NCBI RefSeq assembly: GCF_012928505.1
Contig: NZ_JABBJN010000033.1
Span: forward strand, 1-64,000
Length of the DNA stretch: 64,000 bases
Origin: Achromobacter sp. Bel
GTDB lineage: Bacteria > Pseudomonadota > Gammaproteobacteria > Burkholderiales > Burkholderiaceae_B
Direction: 5' to 3'
The number at the start of each line of letters is the position of its first letter. The first letter of the stretch is position 1. A model generated the notes under the pieces. The model was given only the letters and a program-made list of their open reading frames with translations. It was not told the origin of the DNA and made no database searches. Position numbers and translations under genes: made by a program. Below, one piece after another: positions 15,652 through 24,315 of the stretch.

Positions 15652-16788
15652 TTAGAAGCGATGGCGGATGCCGACGCCGACCGTGCTCATCTTGTTGCCA
15701 TCGATGAAGGCGGCGCCATCGGCGTAGGACGCCAGGGCGTACAGATTGGTCCGCTTGGACAGGTCGTACGTGTAGCCCAGGCTGTAGATGTCCATGGCGT
15801 ACAGGTTCTTGTTCGGATCAGCACGCTGCCACGACGCGAAGACGTTGCTGGCGCCGCCGATCGGCGCGCTCACGCCGACCATGTACGAGTTGATGCGCAG
15901 GCCGTCCCACGTGAAACGGTCGTTGGAGAAGCCTTGGCCTCGGGCCGGGCCGCCAGCTTGTTGGCGGCCGCCCATCAGCTCGAAGTCCTGGCCTGCGAAA
16001 ACGCCGTCTTCCGAACGGCCGTAGGCCAGCGACAGCTTGACCACTTCAAAGTCGTACGCACCGCCGATGATGAACTGCTGCGGTTGCGGCTGGTTCGGCT
16101 TGCGGTATTGCACGTCATACGACAGGGCCAGCTTCAGCGGGCCGTTGTCGTAGCGCACGCCGGCCGTGATGGCGCGGTTGTTTTCCTTGGTCTTGAAGCC
16201 GGTCGGGCCTTCGACGTCATCCGTCGAGAACGAGTAGCCCACGCCGCCCTGGAAGCCGCTCCAGACCGGGGTCTGGTACATGACCATGTTGTCGTAGCGG
16301 ACCGTGTTGGCCGCGCTGAAAGCCATACCCATGTTGGCGTTCAGGTAGTCCAGCGAGAACGGGTCGATATCGCCGAAGTACTTCGACGCGATGTTGGTTT
16401 GACGGCCCAGTTCCAGCAGACCCCATTGGTCGCTGCTCAGACCGATCGTGGCCTGGCGGCCGAACAGGCGGTCGCCTTGCGAGCGGTTGCCGTTATTGGC
16501 CGTGAAGCCGCTTTCCAGCGTGAAGACCGCCGACAGGCCGTCGCCCAGGTCTTCCGTGCCGCGCAGGCCGAAGCGGGAACCGTTCTGGATGCCATCGTTC
16601 ATGCCGATGCGGGATTGATAGTCACCGCCATACACGCCACGATTCGAATCGGTGGTGCCGACCTTGCCGCGTTGGTACGTCAGACCCAAGTCGACGATAC
16701 CGTACAAGGTGACGGACGTCTCAGCCTGCGCCGCACCGGCCATGCCAGCCAGAATCGCGCCTACGAGCAAAGTTTTCGTTAGTTTCAT
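15652..16788 (-). CDS. Outer-membrane general porin (Gram-negative porin_4 family)
   Basis: A 378-residue 16-stranded trimeric porin. Signal peptide MKLTKTLLVGAILAGMAGAAQA is cleaved before ETSVTLYGIVDLGLTYQ, the standard betaproteobacterial porin start; the body has GSRFGLRGTEDLGDGLSAVFTLESGF and RQATIGLSSDQWGLLELGRQ, and the chain ends in RHRF with the C-terminal aromatic residue needed for BAM recognition. ATG 16788 was chosen over a GTG two codons earlier. It admits small hydrophilic solutes through the outer membrane. An AT-rich, ~480-base upstream region with an inverted repeat probably holds its regulation. Confidence 0.95.
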   Translation of the reverse strand: MKLTKTLLVGAILAGMAGAAQAETSVTLYGIVDLGLTYQRGKVGTTDSNRGVYGGDYQSRIGMNDGIQNGSRFGLRGTEDLGDGLSAVFTLESGFTANNGNRSQGDRLFGRQATIGLSSDQWGLLELGRQTNIASKYFGDIDPFSLDYLNANMGMAFSAANTVRYDNMVMYQTPVWSGFQGGVGYSFSTDDVEGPTGFKTKENNRAITAGVRYDNGPLKLALSYDVQYRKPNQPQPQQFIIGGAYDFEVVKLSLAYGRSEDGVFAGQDFELMGGRQQAGGPARGQGFSNDRFTWDGLRINSYMVGVSAPIGGASNVFASWQRADPNKNLYAMDIYSLGYTYDLSKRTNLYALASYADGAAFIDGNKMSTVGVGIRHRF

Positions 16789-17275
16789 ATCCACATCCGG
16801 TTCTAAGGCTTGTATTGCCTGCTTTCAGCGCCGTGAAAGCAGCCCAGGTCTCCACAATAGGGAAGGCCGCCGGAAAACATGAAACTGAATACTTCTTAAT
16901 GGTTCTTTATATAAAAATTGGGGCCGTATTTACGGGATTTTCCCCTGACGGCGGCCTGAAGGCAAAAAAATTAGTTACTTGGTTCACACATAAAAACGGG
17001 TCATTTATGGCTTAAGAACAACAGTTGCCCAAAAAGTGACCGGCATTGGCCTCGTAAATCTACGGCTAAGCATTGATATTATTGAAGAAAATAATGTCTG
17101 CTTGTTGCGTACAAATTGATAAAGTGTGTCTATCATTTCGTTGCGACTGAGACCGCATTGCATTCAAATGCGCCTGCCTGCGCCAGCAATCCATGAAAAA
17201 TGCGCATCGCGCCGGCCGGCGGATGCGCACGGGTGGGGCGACCCGGGTCTCGGTGCGTGACCCGTCGCCTTGCCG
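16789..17275. other. AT-rich intergenic region upstream of the porin
   Basis: No convincing gene. Much lower GC than its surroundings between about 16880 and 17150. Close to the porin start is a perfect 7-6-7 inverted repeat, GCTTTCA (16821-16827) and TGAAAGC (16834-16840), which would form a hairpin in the 5' leader of the porin mRNA or be a protein site. AT-rich upstream DNA is common before highly expressed porin genes. Confidence 0.5.
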
Positions 17276-18562
17276 TCAGCGGGCGGGTCTTTGCAGTCCC
17301 AAGTGCCCGCGCAGCGTGCTGTGTTCATACTCGGTGCGGAACAGGCCGCGGCGCTGCAGGACGGGAACCACGTGGTCGACGAAGTCGTCGATGCCGCCGG
17401 GTAAGGCGGGCGGCATCAAGTTGAAGCCGTCCGCCCCATCGTTCCTGAACCAGAATTCCATCTGATCCGCGATCTGCTCGGGCGTGCCGACCATCGTGCA
17501 GTGGCCGCCGCCAGCGGCCAAGCGCCCCAGCAACTGGCGCACCGTGGGCTGTTCCGTCTCGATGATCCGCAGAATCGTCGCGTACCGGCCTTTTGGCCCC
17601 TGGAATTCGGACAGCGGGGGCAGCGCCGGCACCGGCGCGTCCAGCTCCCAACCGCTGCAGTCCTGCAATACGAAGGTTCCCAGTTGCCGCAGCGACGCGT
17701 CGCTGGGCAGCAGCTCGTCCAGTTCGCGCTGCTTGGCCCGGGCCTCGGCTTCGGTGGCCCCGACATAGGTGACCAGGCCGGGCATGATCGGGACGAAGGC
17801 GTCGCGGCCCGCGGCGCGCACGCGCTGCTTGATGTCGCGGTAATAGGACTGCGCGGCAGGCAGGTCATACGCCACGGCATAAATGGCTTCAGCGCGGCGG
17901 GCGGCCAGGTCGCGGCCCTGGTCGGATGCGCCGGCCTGGAACAGCACGGGGTGGCCTTGCGGCGGGCGCGGGACGGTCAGCGGGCCGTCGACCAGGAAAT
18001 GATCGCCATGGTGGTGGATCGGGTGGATGCGTTCCGGCACGCCATAGACGCCGTCGCGGTCGATGGACAGGGCCTCGTCTTCCCACGAATCGAACAGGCG
18101 TAGCGCGACGTCCACGAACTCTTCGGCGCGGGCATAGCGCCAGTCGTGCCCGGGCATGGCCTCGTAGCCGTGGTTGCGGGCTTCGGCGTCGAACATGGAG
18201 GTCACCACGTTCCAGCCCATGCGGCCGCCTGAAATGTGGTCCAGCGACGCAACCATGCGGGCGGCGTGGAAGGGGGTGAAGAAGGTGCTGGAGACCGTGC
18301 TGATCAGGCCGATGCGGGTCGTGGCCCGCGCAATCGCGGCCATGGCGGTCAGCGGCTCCAGGTACCAGCGCGGGCCGTCGCCGATGTTGTCCGTGGATTG
18401 GCCGTCGGCAAAGAAGATGGCGTCCAGCTTGCCGCGTTCTGCGGTGCGGGCCAACGCTTCGTAATAGCGGATGTCGCCCAGGCGTTCGGCGGCCGAGCCC
18501 GGGTGGCGCCAGGCCGCTCGGTGATGGCCGCAGCCGAAGATGAACAGGTTCAGGTGCAGCAT
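17276..18562 (-). CDS. LLM-class flavin-dependent monooxygenase (NtaA/SnaA/DszA family)
   Basis: A 428-residue FMNH2-dependent monooxygenase of the luciferase-like fold. Recognisable family blocks are AAWRHPGSAAERLGDIRYYEALARTAERGKLDAIFFADG near the N-terminus, SGGRMGWNVVTSMFDAEARNHGYE in the middle and PVLFQAGASDQGRDLAARRAEAIY before the C-terminal half. Relatives oxidise nitrilotriacetate, EDTA, pristinamycin or organosulfur compounds using FMNH2 from a separate reductase. ATG 18562 begins with the usual LHLNLFIFGCGHH. The SDR gene lies 5 bases upstream on the same strand, forming a two-gene operon. Substrate unknown. Confidence 0.9.
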   Translation of the reverse strand: MLHLNLFIFGCGHHRAAWRHPGSAAERLGDIRYYEALARTAERGKLDAIFFADGQSTDNIGDGPRWYLEPLTAMAAIARATTRIGLISTVSSTFFTPFHAARMVASLDHISGGRMGWNVVTSMFDAEARNHGYEAMPGHDWRYARAEEFVDVALRLFDSWEDEALSIDRDGVYGVPERIHPIHHHGDHFLVDGPLTVPRPPQGHPVLFQAGASDQGRDLAARRAEAIYAVAYDLPAAQSYYRDIKQRVRAAGRDAFVPIMPGLVTYVGATEAEARAKQRELDELLPSDASLRQLGTFVLQDCSGWELDAPVPALPPLSEFQGPKGRYATILRIIETEQPTVRQLLGRLAAGGGHCTMVGTPEQIADQMEFWFRNDGADGFNLMPPALPGGIDDFVDHVVPVLQRRGLFRTEYEHSTLRGHLGLQRPAR

Positions 18563-18567
18563 GGCGG

Positions 18568-19350
18568 TCAGTTCTTGACGAGGCCGCCGTCCACGACCAG
18601 GTTCTGGCCGGTGACGCTGCGCGACCACGGGCTGGCGAAGAACAGCACGGCATCGGCGAATTGCTCGGGCGTGGTGACGGCGCGCAGCGGCGTGCTGGCG
18701 GCGATCAGGTCGAACACCGCCTCGGGCGTGGCCGCCGACGCGTCGGTCGTGCGCAGCAAGCCGCCCGACACCATGTTGACGGTGATGCCGTGCGGGCCCA
18801 GGTCATGCGACAGCGTGCGGGTGAACGACAGCAGGGCGGCCTTGGCGGCGGTGTAGTCGTGGTAGGGCACGACCGGGTTCTGGACCAGGTTGGTGCCGAT
18901 GTTGATGATGCGGCCGACGCCGGCGCCGCGCATGCCGGGCAGGGTGGCCTGCACGGTGTTCAGTGCGCCGCGCACGCAGCCTTCGATCTGGTGGTTCAGA
19001 TCGTCCCAGGTCAACGTATCGGCGTGCGGGCGGGCGTCGCCATTGAACTGGAAGGCGGGCAGGGCGTTGTTCACGACGGTCGTGACCGGCATGCCGAAAT
19101 GGCTTTGCGCCTGCGCCACCATGGCCCGAACGGCCTGCGCGTCGCGCACATCGGCGGCGACGGCCAGCGCGCGGTCTGGCGCGGTGGCCGCCAGCGCCTG
19201 GGCGGCTTCGGCGCTGTTCAAGTAGTTGATGGCCACGCGCGCGCCTTCGCGCAGGAAGGCGCGCACGATGTGTGCGCCCAGGCCTCGGGCGCCGCCCGTG
19301 ACAAGAATCAGTTGTTCGTTCAGGGCGGGGGCGGAGTGTGCAGGGGACAT
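18568..19350 (-). CDS. Short-chain dehydrogenase/reductase
   Basis: A 260-residue SDR. The NAD(P)-binding motif TGGARGLGAH is at residues ~18-27, VNNALP matches the NNAG block, and the catalytic Tyr/Lys pair is in YTAAKAALLSF. The usual catalytic serine block reads RIINIGTNLV here, so a threonine may replace the serine. The 3-oxoacyl-reductase-like C-terminus (VDGGLVKN) is complete. Start ATG 19350 gives normal SDR length; ATG 19371 is also possible. Five bases separate it from the downstream monooxygenase, so the two likely act in one degradative route. Confidence 0.88.
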   Translation of the reverse strand: MSPAHSAPALNEQLILVTGGARGLGAHIVRAFLREGARVAINYLNSAEAAQALAATAPDRALAVAADVRDAQAVRAMVAQAQSHFGMPVTTVVNNALPAFQFNGDARPHADTLTWDDLNHQIEGCVRGALNTVQATLPGMRGAGVGRIINIGTNLVQNPVVPYHDYTAAKAALLSFTRTLSHDLGPHGITVNMVSGGLLRTTDASAATPEAVFDLIAASTPLRAVTTPEQFADAVLFFASPWSRSVTGQNLVVDGGLVKN

Positions 19351-19465
19351 GGTGAGGCTCGTCGATTCCATCGGCAGGCACACAAAACGGGTGCCGCAAG
19401 CGGGCGAACTTAGCATGAATCAATGCGCCGTTGACATTGCCTCGCCGCTCTCCTAACCTTGCGGC

Positions 19466-19556
19466 AATTCCTGGGGGAGCCCTGTTTCGGGCTGAGATTC
19501 CGCGTCGTCGCGGTAACCCTTTGAACCTGATCCGGGTAATGCCGGCGAAGGGAAGG
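19466..19556 (+). promoter_or_regulatory. TPP (THI-box) riboswitch
   Basis: The conserved thiamine-pyrophosphate aptamer blocks are all present in order: CTGGGGGAGCC, CGGGCTGAGA, ACCCTTTGAACCTGATC and CGGGTAATGCCGGCGAAGGGA, closed by a short P1 helix (ATTCC/GGAA). It faces the sodium:solute symporter, whose start codon is ~118 bases downstream and whose ribosome site (GGGAGCGGGAGGG) could be masked when ligand binds. This predicts a role for the symporter in uptake of thiamine or one of its precursors. Confidence 0.93.
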
Positions 19557-19673
19557 ACATCGCACGACTCGCGCGCCCTCCCTAGACTTTCATCCATCTT
19601 GCGGCCCCTGCATCCGGGCGGGCCGCGCTGTTGCGCGCCCGGCTTGCCGCCGGGAGCGGGAGGGCCGTTTCGC

Positions 19674-21125
19674 ATGTTGACCCAATCCACCGCCTTGATG
19701 TGGCTGTTGCTGTTTTCCGGCGGCTTCGCGCTGGCCAGCGTGCTCTACACGCGGCGCAAGCGCGGCACCCTGGAAGACTACATCGTGGCCCGCAACAGCC
19801 AGGGCGCCTTCGGCACGATCCTGACGCTGATGGCATCCACGCTGGGCGCATGGATCCTGTTCTCGCCGGCGCAGGCGGCCACGTGGGGCGGCCTGGCGGC
19901 GGTGATCGGCTATGCGCTGGGATCGATGTCCCCGCGTCTGGTGATGATTCCGCTGGGCCGGCGCATGCGGGAACTGATCCCGCACGGGCATACGCTGACC
20001 GAATTCCTGATGGCGCGCTACGGACGGCCGATGTACGGGCTGGCGCTCTTCATCATGCTGTTCTACCTGTTCATCGCCTTGTCGGCCGAAGTCACCGCGA
20101 TTGCCAAACTGGTCACGATGCTGGCCCCGGTGCCGCTGTGGGCCACCGCCGCCATCGTGATGGGCACGACGCTGCTGTACACCACCTACGGCGGCCTGCG
20201 TTCGTCGATCTTCACGGATCAGGTGCAGATGATGGTCATCGTGCCCTTGCTGGTGATTCTGTGCGTGGTCGGCTGGCAGGCCGCGGGCGGCGTGTTGCCG
20301 ACGATCGAAGCGCTGCAGGCCAAGGCCCCCCAGTTGCTGGACGTGACCGATCCCGGCGGGGTGAAAGCGGGTTTGACCTTCTTCGTGGCGATTTTGCTGA
20401 CGGGTATCTTCCACCAGGGCAACTGGCAGCGCATCTATGCGGCGAAAGACGCGCGTTCGATGCGTAACGGCTTTCTGTTAGGTGGCATCCTGGCCGCGCC
20501 GTTCATCTTCCTGATGGGCTTGTTCGGCCTGGCCTTCGTGGGCGTTGCGCCGGCGGGCGACAGTTCGATCGCGCTGTTCAGCGTCATCATGCCGCACGCG
20601 CCCGCCTGGTTCGTGATCGCGCTGATCCCTTTGGGCTTGGCGCTGGTGATGAGCACGGCCGACACGGCAATCAGTGCCGTGTCCAGCATCGTCGCGGTGG
20701 ACATGCGCCGCCTGATGCCCAACGCCGACGGCATGGACATGAAACGGCTGGCCCGCTGGGCGGTCCTGCTGCTGGCCATCCCGGTCATGATCGTGGCGTC
20801 GCAGGGCTACAGCGTGCTGTACCTGTTCCTCTTGGCCGACCTGCTGTGCTCGGCGGCCGCTTTTCCCGTGTTCTACGGTTTGTTCAGCCGCAAGCATGAT
20901 GGCCTGACGGCGACCACCGCGACCATCACCGGGCTGGCGGCGGGTCTGTTCTTCTTCCCGGCGCCGGGCGACAAGCCTACGTTCCTGTTGGAATCGTTCT
21001 TGCTGGCGGCCTTTGTTCCGGTGGTCACGACGGTGCTGATGCGCCTGGTTCGGCGTGGCGGCCAGCAGTTCGATTTTGCGACGTTAAGCGCCGCGGTGCG
21101 CCGACTGGATCGGGACGCGGTCTAA
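19674..21125 (+). CDS. Sodium:solute symporter under TPP riboswitch, predicted thiamine-precursor transporter
   Basis: A 483-residue SSS-family carrier with about 13 helices. Family features include the N-terminal RRKRGTLEDYIVARNSQGAFGTILTLMASTLGAWILFSP, LGRRMRELIPHGHTLTEFLMARYG, and helix 8-9 residues near MSTADTAISAVSSIVAVDM that carry the second sodium site. The first ATG with a GGAGGG-type site upstream is 19674. Because a TPP riboswitch precedes it, it most likely imports thiamine, HMP or a related compound (compare the ThiV group of SSS proteins proposed from THI-box genomics). Pantothenate- or proline-type specificity is less likely in this context. Confidence 0.85.
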   Translation: MLTQSTALMWLLLFSGGFALASVLYTRRKRGTLEDYIVARNSQGAFGTILTLMASTLGAWILFSPAQAATWGGLAAVIGYALGSMSPRLVMIPLGRRMRELIPHGHTLTEFLMARYGRPMYGLALFIMLFYLFIALSAEVTAIAKLVTMLAPVPLWATAAIVMGTTLLYTTYGGLRSSIFTDQVQMMVIVPLLVILCVVGWQAAGGVLPTIEALQAKAPQLLDVTDPGGVKAGLTFFVAILLTGIFHQGNWQRIYAAKDARSMRNGFLLGGILAAPFIFLMGLFGLAFVGVAPAGDSSIALFSVIMPHAPAWFVIALIPLGLALVMSTADTAISAVSSIVAVDMRRLMPNADGMDMKRLARWAVLLLAIPVMIVASQGYSVLYLFLLADLLCSAAAFPVFYGLFSRKHDGLTATTATITGLAAGLFFFPAPGDKPTFLLESFLLAAFVPVVTTVLMRLVRRGGQQFDFATLSAAVRRLDRDAV

Positions 21126-21227
21126 GGCTCGATACTGCGGGGGTCGATAGGGTGGGGGCGATATGGGGGGGCTAGGCGCCGAACCGGATGGGCGCCCCGA
21201 CTAAACGGGCGCCTCGCCGATCAAAAC

Positions 21228-21261
21228 AAAAAAGCCTTGGAGCACATAACGTGTCCAAGGC
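21228..21261 (-). terminator. Intrinsic terminator after tRNA-Ala
   Basis: Stem GCCTTGGA (21234-21241) and TCCAAGGC (21254-21261) with a 12-nt loop. On the minus strand it is followed by a U-run (A-run 21228-21233), 17 bases beyond the tRNA 3' end; on the plus strand a short TTTT also follows, so it may act on both sides, ending the symporter transcript too. Confidence 0.8.
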
Positions 21262-21277
21262 CTTTTCGTCTGGAATT

Positions 21278-21353
<76 letters not shown>

Positions 21354-21421
21354 AATGAAGCAAGACCAAAACTATACAGGAACATTCTGGCGGCGCGCAA
21401 CACGCCGCCAGACAAAAATTT

Positions 21422-22204
21422 TCAGACAAATTCCAGCGTGGCAATTACCGGCGCATGGTCCGACGGCTGCTCGTTGCGGCGCGGTTCCTTGTCGATCACG
21501 CAGGCGACGCAGCGCTTGACCAGCGGGGCCGACAGCAAAACGTGGTCAATCCGCAGGCCGGCGTTGCGGCGGAAGGCGAACTGGCGGTAGTCCCACCAGG
21601 AAAACGACTTTTCAGGTTGCTCGAACAAGCGGAAGGAATCGGTCAGGCCCAGATCGAGCAGCGCGCGCAAGGCGGCGCGTTCCGGTTCGGACACCAGGAC
21701 CTGGCCTTCCCACTTTTCCGGGTTGTGCACGTCTTCGTCGGCGGGGGCGATGTTGTAGTCGCCCAGCACGGCCAGGCGCGGGTACTGCTTGATCTCTTCG
21801 GCCAGCCACTTGTGCATGGCCTCGTACCAGGCCAGCTTGTAGACGTACTTGTCGGAGTCCAGCGACTGTCCGTTGGGGCAGTAGGCGCATACGACGCGCA
21901 CGTCGCCTTCGGGGCTGGGGAAGGTCAGGGCCAGGACGCGCTGTTGCGGATCTTCGTAGTCGGGGATGTTGCGGACCATCGACGTGCCTGGCATGCGCGA
22001 AACGATGGCGACGCCGTTATAGGTCTTCTGGCCGGCCCAGACCGCGTGGTAGCCCGCCTCCTTGAAGGCGTCCTCGGGGAATTTGTCGTCGGTGAGCTTC
22101 AATTCCTGGATGCACAGCACCTCGACCGGATTGGCAGCCAGCCAGTCCAGCACCTGCTGCAGGCGCACGTTCAGGGAGTTCACGTTCCAGGTGGCTAATT
22201 TCAT
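21422..22204 (-). CDS. xthA: Exodeoxyribonuclease III
   Basis: A 260-residue AP endonuclease/3'-phosphatase of base excision repair. The metal and catalytic motifs of the exo/endo/phosphatase fold are intact: NVNSLN, CIQELKL (metal Glu), YCPNGQ, LGDYNIAPADEDVHNP, SWWDYR, GLRIDHVLLS and PSDHAPV. ATG 22204 begins with the standard MKLATWNVN; a longer in-frame opening is unsupported. It precedes the tRNA on the same strand. Confidence 0.96.
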   Translation of the reverse strand: MKLATWNVNSLNVRLQQVLDWLAANPVEVLCIQELKLTDDKFPEDAFKEAGYHAVWAGQKTYNGVAIVSRMPGTSMVRNIPDYEDPQQRVLALTFPSPEGDVRVVCAYCPNGQSLDSDKYVYKLAWYEAMHKWLAEEIKQYPRLAVLGDYNIAPADEDVHNPEKWEGQVLVSEPERAALRALLDLGLTDSFRLFEQPEKSFSWWDYRQFAFRRNAGLRIDHVLLSAPLVKRCVACVIDKEPRRNEQPSDHAPVIATLEFV

Positions 22205-22595
22205 GATTTTTGTAGACCGTTTGTTTATGCGGTTCTCAGGGGTGCTGCCTTCCAAAAAAACCCGGCCTAGCTACTGATCTGGCTACTCATCCGGGGCGTG
22301 GTTGGCGGGCGCCGGGGACAAGGCCAGATGATACCTGCTCATGCTGCCTTCCTCTGCTTGCCGCGCACGATCAGTGCCTGGACGCTGACCGGCGCGGGCG
22401 ACGCCGAGCCGCACTGGGTCATTAACGTCATGTTCACCGCCTTCCGCTTGTTGTTCTACGCCTTCAGCTGCTTCAAAGCCCGCCTCGCCCGCTTGAATGT
22501 TCTGACTGCCTGTGAGTTCGCTTCTGCTGTAGAACTCCCCCATGAGAAGACGCGACTTCTGATGCAACGTTTCTCTGGGGGAAATCCCAACTGAA
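22205..22595. other. Gap between xthA and the low-GC cassette, no confident gene
   Basis: Both strands hold open frames of 90-100 codons here, but neither shows a ribosome site or a recognisable family, and composition changes from GC-rich to AT-rich at about 22580. It may carry a degraded gene and the left junction of the cassette. Confidence 0.4.
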
Positions 22596-22895
22596 TCACC
22601 GGATATGATCGATATTCTGTTTTTTATCGCGGCTCATCCAAAATTTATTAAAAGCAAAGAAGGCGACCGCCATTACGACTGCAGTTGCTAGTCCACCGAG
22701 CAAGCTTCTGTCGAGAGATATGTTACGAACCCAATGGTTGACCATCGTTACTACGACGATGGAAGTCGATGCCAGAATTGTCGCGGCAGTGGCTCGTTTG
22801 AAGCGCGAATTGGTTGCGCAGTATTTTCCTAACGCCGATGTGAAATAGGTTAAGAGGCAGATCGAAAATACGGATATAAGTTCGTCTTTTTGCAT
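22596..22895 (-). CDS. Small three-helix membrane protein of the C39 cassette
   Basis: A 99-residue protein with three predicted membrane helices (about residues 7-24, 37-55 and 66-88) and a basic C-terminal tail (FNKFWMSRDKKQNIDHIR). ATG 22895 is preferred since the longer frame adds a proline-rich opening without support. It is the last gene of the minus-strand cassette, 78 bases after the glycine-rich protein. Size, topology and position would fit an immunity protein or accessory membrane factor for the exported product, but that is inference; I recognise no family. Low GC like its neighbours. Confidence 0.55.
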   Translation of the reverse strand: MQKDELISVFSICLLTYFTSALGKYCATNSRFKRATAATILASTSIVVVTMVNHWVRNISLDRSLLGGLATAVVMAVAFFAFNKFWMSRDKKQNIDHIR

Positions 22896-22973
22896 GGGGT
22901 CACCGCAAGGTTGGAATAATATTAGTATTAACGACGAAGGATGGGTACGTCCTTCCTTCGTCACCTCTGTCTG

Positions 22974-23498
22974 CTATCGGCCTTGATAATTCCACGGCAC
23001 TGGTCGGCCATTCCGATAATTGCAACGAACTGGATCGCAATCGCTCATGCCAGGCCCAAACGATCCATACGGGCTAAAAGGTCTTCGCTCCGAGACGCCC
23101 ACTGCTGCTGACGTCCCGATGCCCACGGCACCTTGAGCGACTGTTGCTGCAACAGGGTTTAAACCAAGCCCAGGGACCAGACCGGCGGCAGCGCCGCCTG
23201 CGCCTGCCAGGAGGACGCCCGACATTGTCGGCGTGGTTCCGTTCGCGAGACTGCCAGCGATGTGCGCTCCTGCTCCCACCAACGCCCCTATGCCAGCACC
23301 TACGAGCGGCCCTGCTGCACCCTGAAATTTGTCCTGCTCGAGTGTTGTAAGGCCGGTTGCGGAATGCGGCGTGTCCATGAATGCACTTGCCCATGCATTG
23401 GGTAGCTCGGCAGAATGCGAGATGGTCTGAAAACTGCCAATTACCAAAGCGGCAGTGATTGCAAAATAGCGGAAATTTTTTTTCAAGGTTATCTCCAT
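22974..23498 (-). CDS. Exported glycine-zipper protein with double-glycine-type processing motif
   Basis: A 174-residue protein with a Sec signal peptide (KKNFRYFAITAALVIGSFQTISHSA, cut near residue 30). Residues 50-61, LTTLEQDKFQGA, fit the double-glycine leader consensus: L at -12, T (for S) at -11, E at -8, hydrophobic F at -4, G at -2 and A at -1. Only the -7 Leu is missing. The predicted product from residue 62 is dominated by GxxxG/GAG repeats (to ~134), able to form helical zippers or amyloid, and ends in a polar tail with Cys154 and Cys159. It lies 94 bases after the C39 peptidase gene, its likely processing enzyme. Two small hairpins (23538-23553 and 23508-23522) lie in its leader. 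Bacteriocin-like peptide or amyloid subunit are the main possibilities. Confidence 0.65.
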   Translation of the reverse strand: MEITLKKNFRYFAITAALVIGSFQTISHSAELPNAWASAFMDTPHSATGLTTLEQDKFQGAAGPLVGAGIGALVGAGAHIAGSLANGTTPTMSGVLLAGAGGAAAGLVPGLGLNPVAATVAQGAVGIGTSAAVGVSERRPFSPYGSFGPGMSDCDPVRCNYRNGRPVPWNYQGR

Positions 23499-23592
23499 AG
23501 AAATACTGGGGTGAAGAACCCCAATCTACATCGACGGCCTGTTGAAAAACAGGTTAGCAATTTCCGCGTCATATTTTAAATTTCAGGCTCAC

Positions 23593-24315
23593 TTAGTCGG
23601 GTAATGACCAACTCACAGGCAGGGGCGAGGTGCGAAAGTGTCGTATGCGATCAGTCCGTTGGAAAAATGCCCCTATCTGTTGAGGAGAAGTGTTGGGGGT
23701 ATCAGGAACATGTTGTGTCGGTCTTACGAGCATTAATACCCCACTAATTTTCCCTTCGGCGTCCCTGGTGCCCCAGCGAGATAAGAAGTCATCAAATGCG
23801 TATGCTCTATTCCCGGAAGCAGGATCTGCAACAGTCACGCTAGCGTCTCCGATATTTCTCAGTACTACGAAATGCCCCACAGTGGTGCGCGTACGCCGTG
23901 GGTGCATAAATAGGACGGCCGGAACCGTTAATTTTTGCAGGTCCGCCGCATCGACTCGTAGTGATATGGATTCGTACCCAAGTAGTTTCAACGCGTGGGC
24001 CATGTCCGTGAGTGAGTATGGGCGATCGACGGTGGGTAGCAAACTCAGCACCCGGGCCTCGCTAGTTGGCGCGTTGAAATGGCTGGTTAGTAGCGTTGCA
24101 ATGGAGGCTGCGCCGCAGGAATAATCGAAGTATTGTCGAACGACTCCCTGGTCTCGCAGAGTTTTCCAAGATTCAATTGTGCGATTTCGATTGTCATCTA
24201 ATTCAGTTCCCAAAGCCGTCAGGGGCATAGTCACCAAAACGAGGGCGCGAGTTAGTATGTTGAAAGCGGAAAAACTCAAAGCCGTCGCCTTCGCAGCCGC
24301 GCAATTAGTTTTCAT
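23593..24315 (-). CDS. Exported peptidase C39-family cysteine protease
   Basis: A 240-residue free-standing C39 peptidase, not fused to an ABC transporter. After an N-terminal signal sequence (LSFSAFNILTRALVLVTMPLTALG) the catalytic set is complete: oxyanion Gln in VVRQYFDYSCGAAS, catalytic Cys in DYSCGAAS, His in TVGHFVVLR and Asp in VTVADPASG. C39 enzymes cut after double-glycine-type motifs; FapD of the Fap amyloid system is a comparable solitary, periplasmic member. ATG 24315 overlaps the barrel gene by 11 bases. The following gene encodes a protein with a matching cleavage motif, which points to it as substrate. Confidence 0.85.
   Translation of the reverse strand: MKTNCAAAKATALSFSAFNILTRALVLVTMPLTALGTELDDNRNRTIESWKTLRDQGVVRQYFDYSCGAASIATLLTSHFNAPTSEARVLSLLPTVDRPYSLTDMAHALKLLGYESISLRVDAADLQKLTVPAVLFMHPRRTRTTVGHFVVLRNIGDASVTVADPASGNRAYAFDDFLSRWGTRDAEGKISGVLMLVRPTQHVPDTPNTSPQQIGAFFQRTDRIRHFRTSPLPVSWSLPD

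Noticed and set aside
16815-17015. 66-codon open frame upstream of the porin
   Set aside because: AT-rich, no ribosome site or recognisable product; better explained as regulatory DNA.
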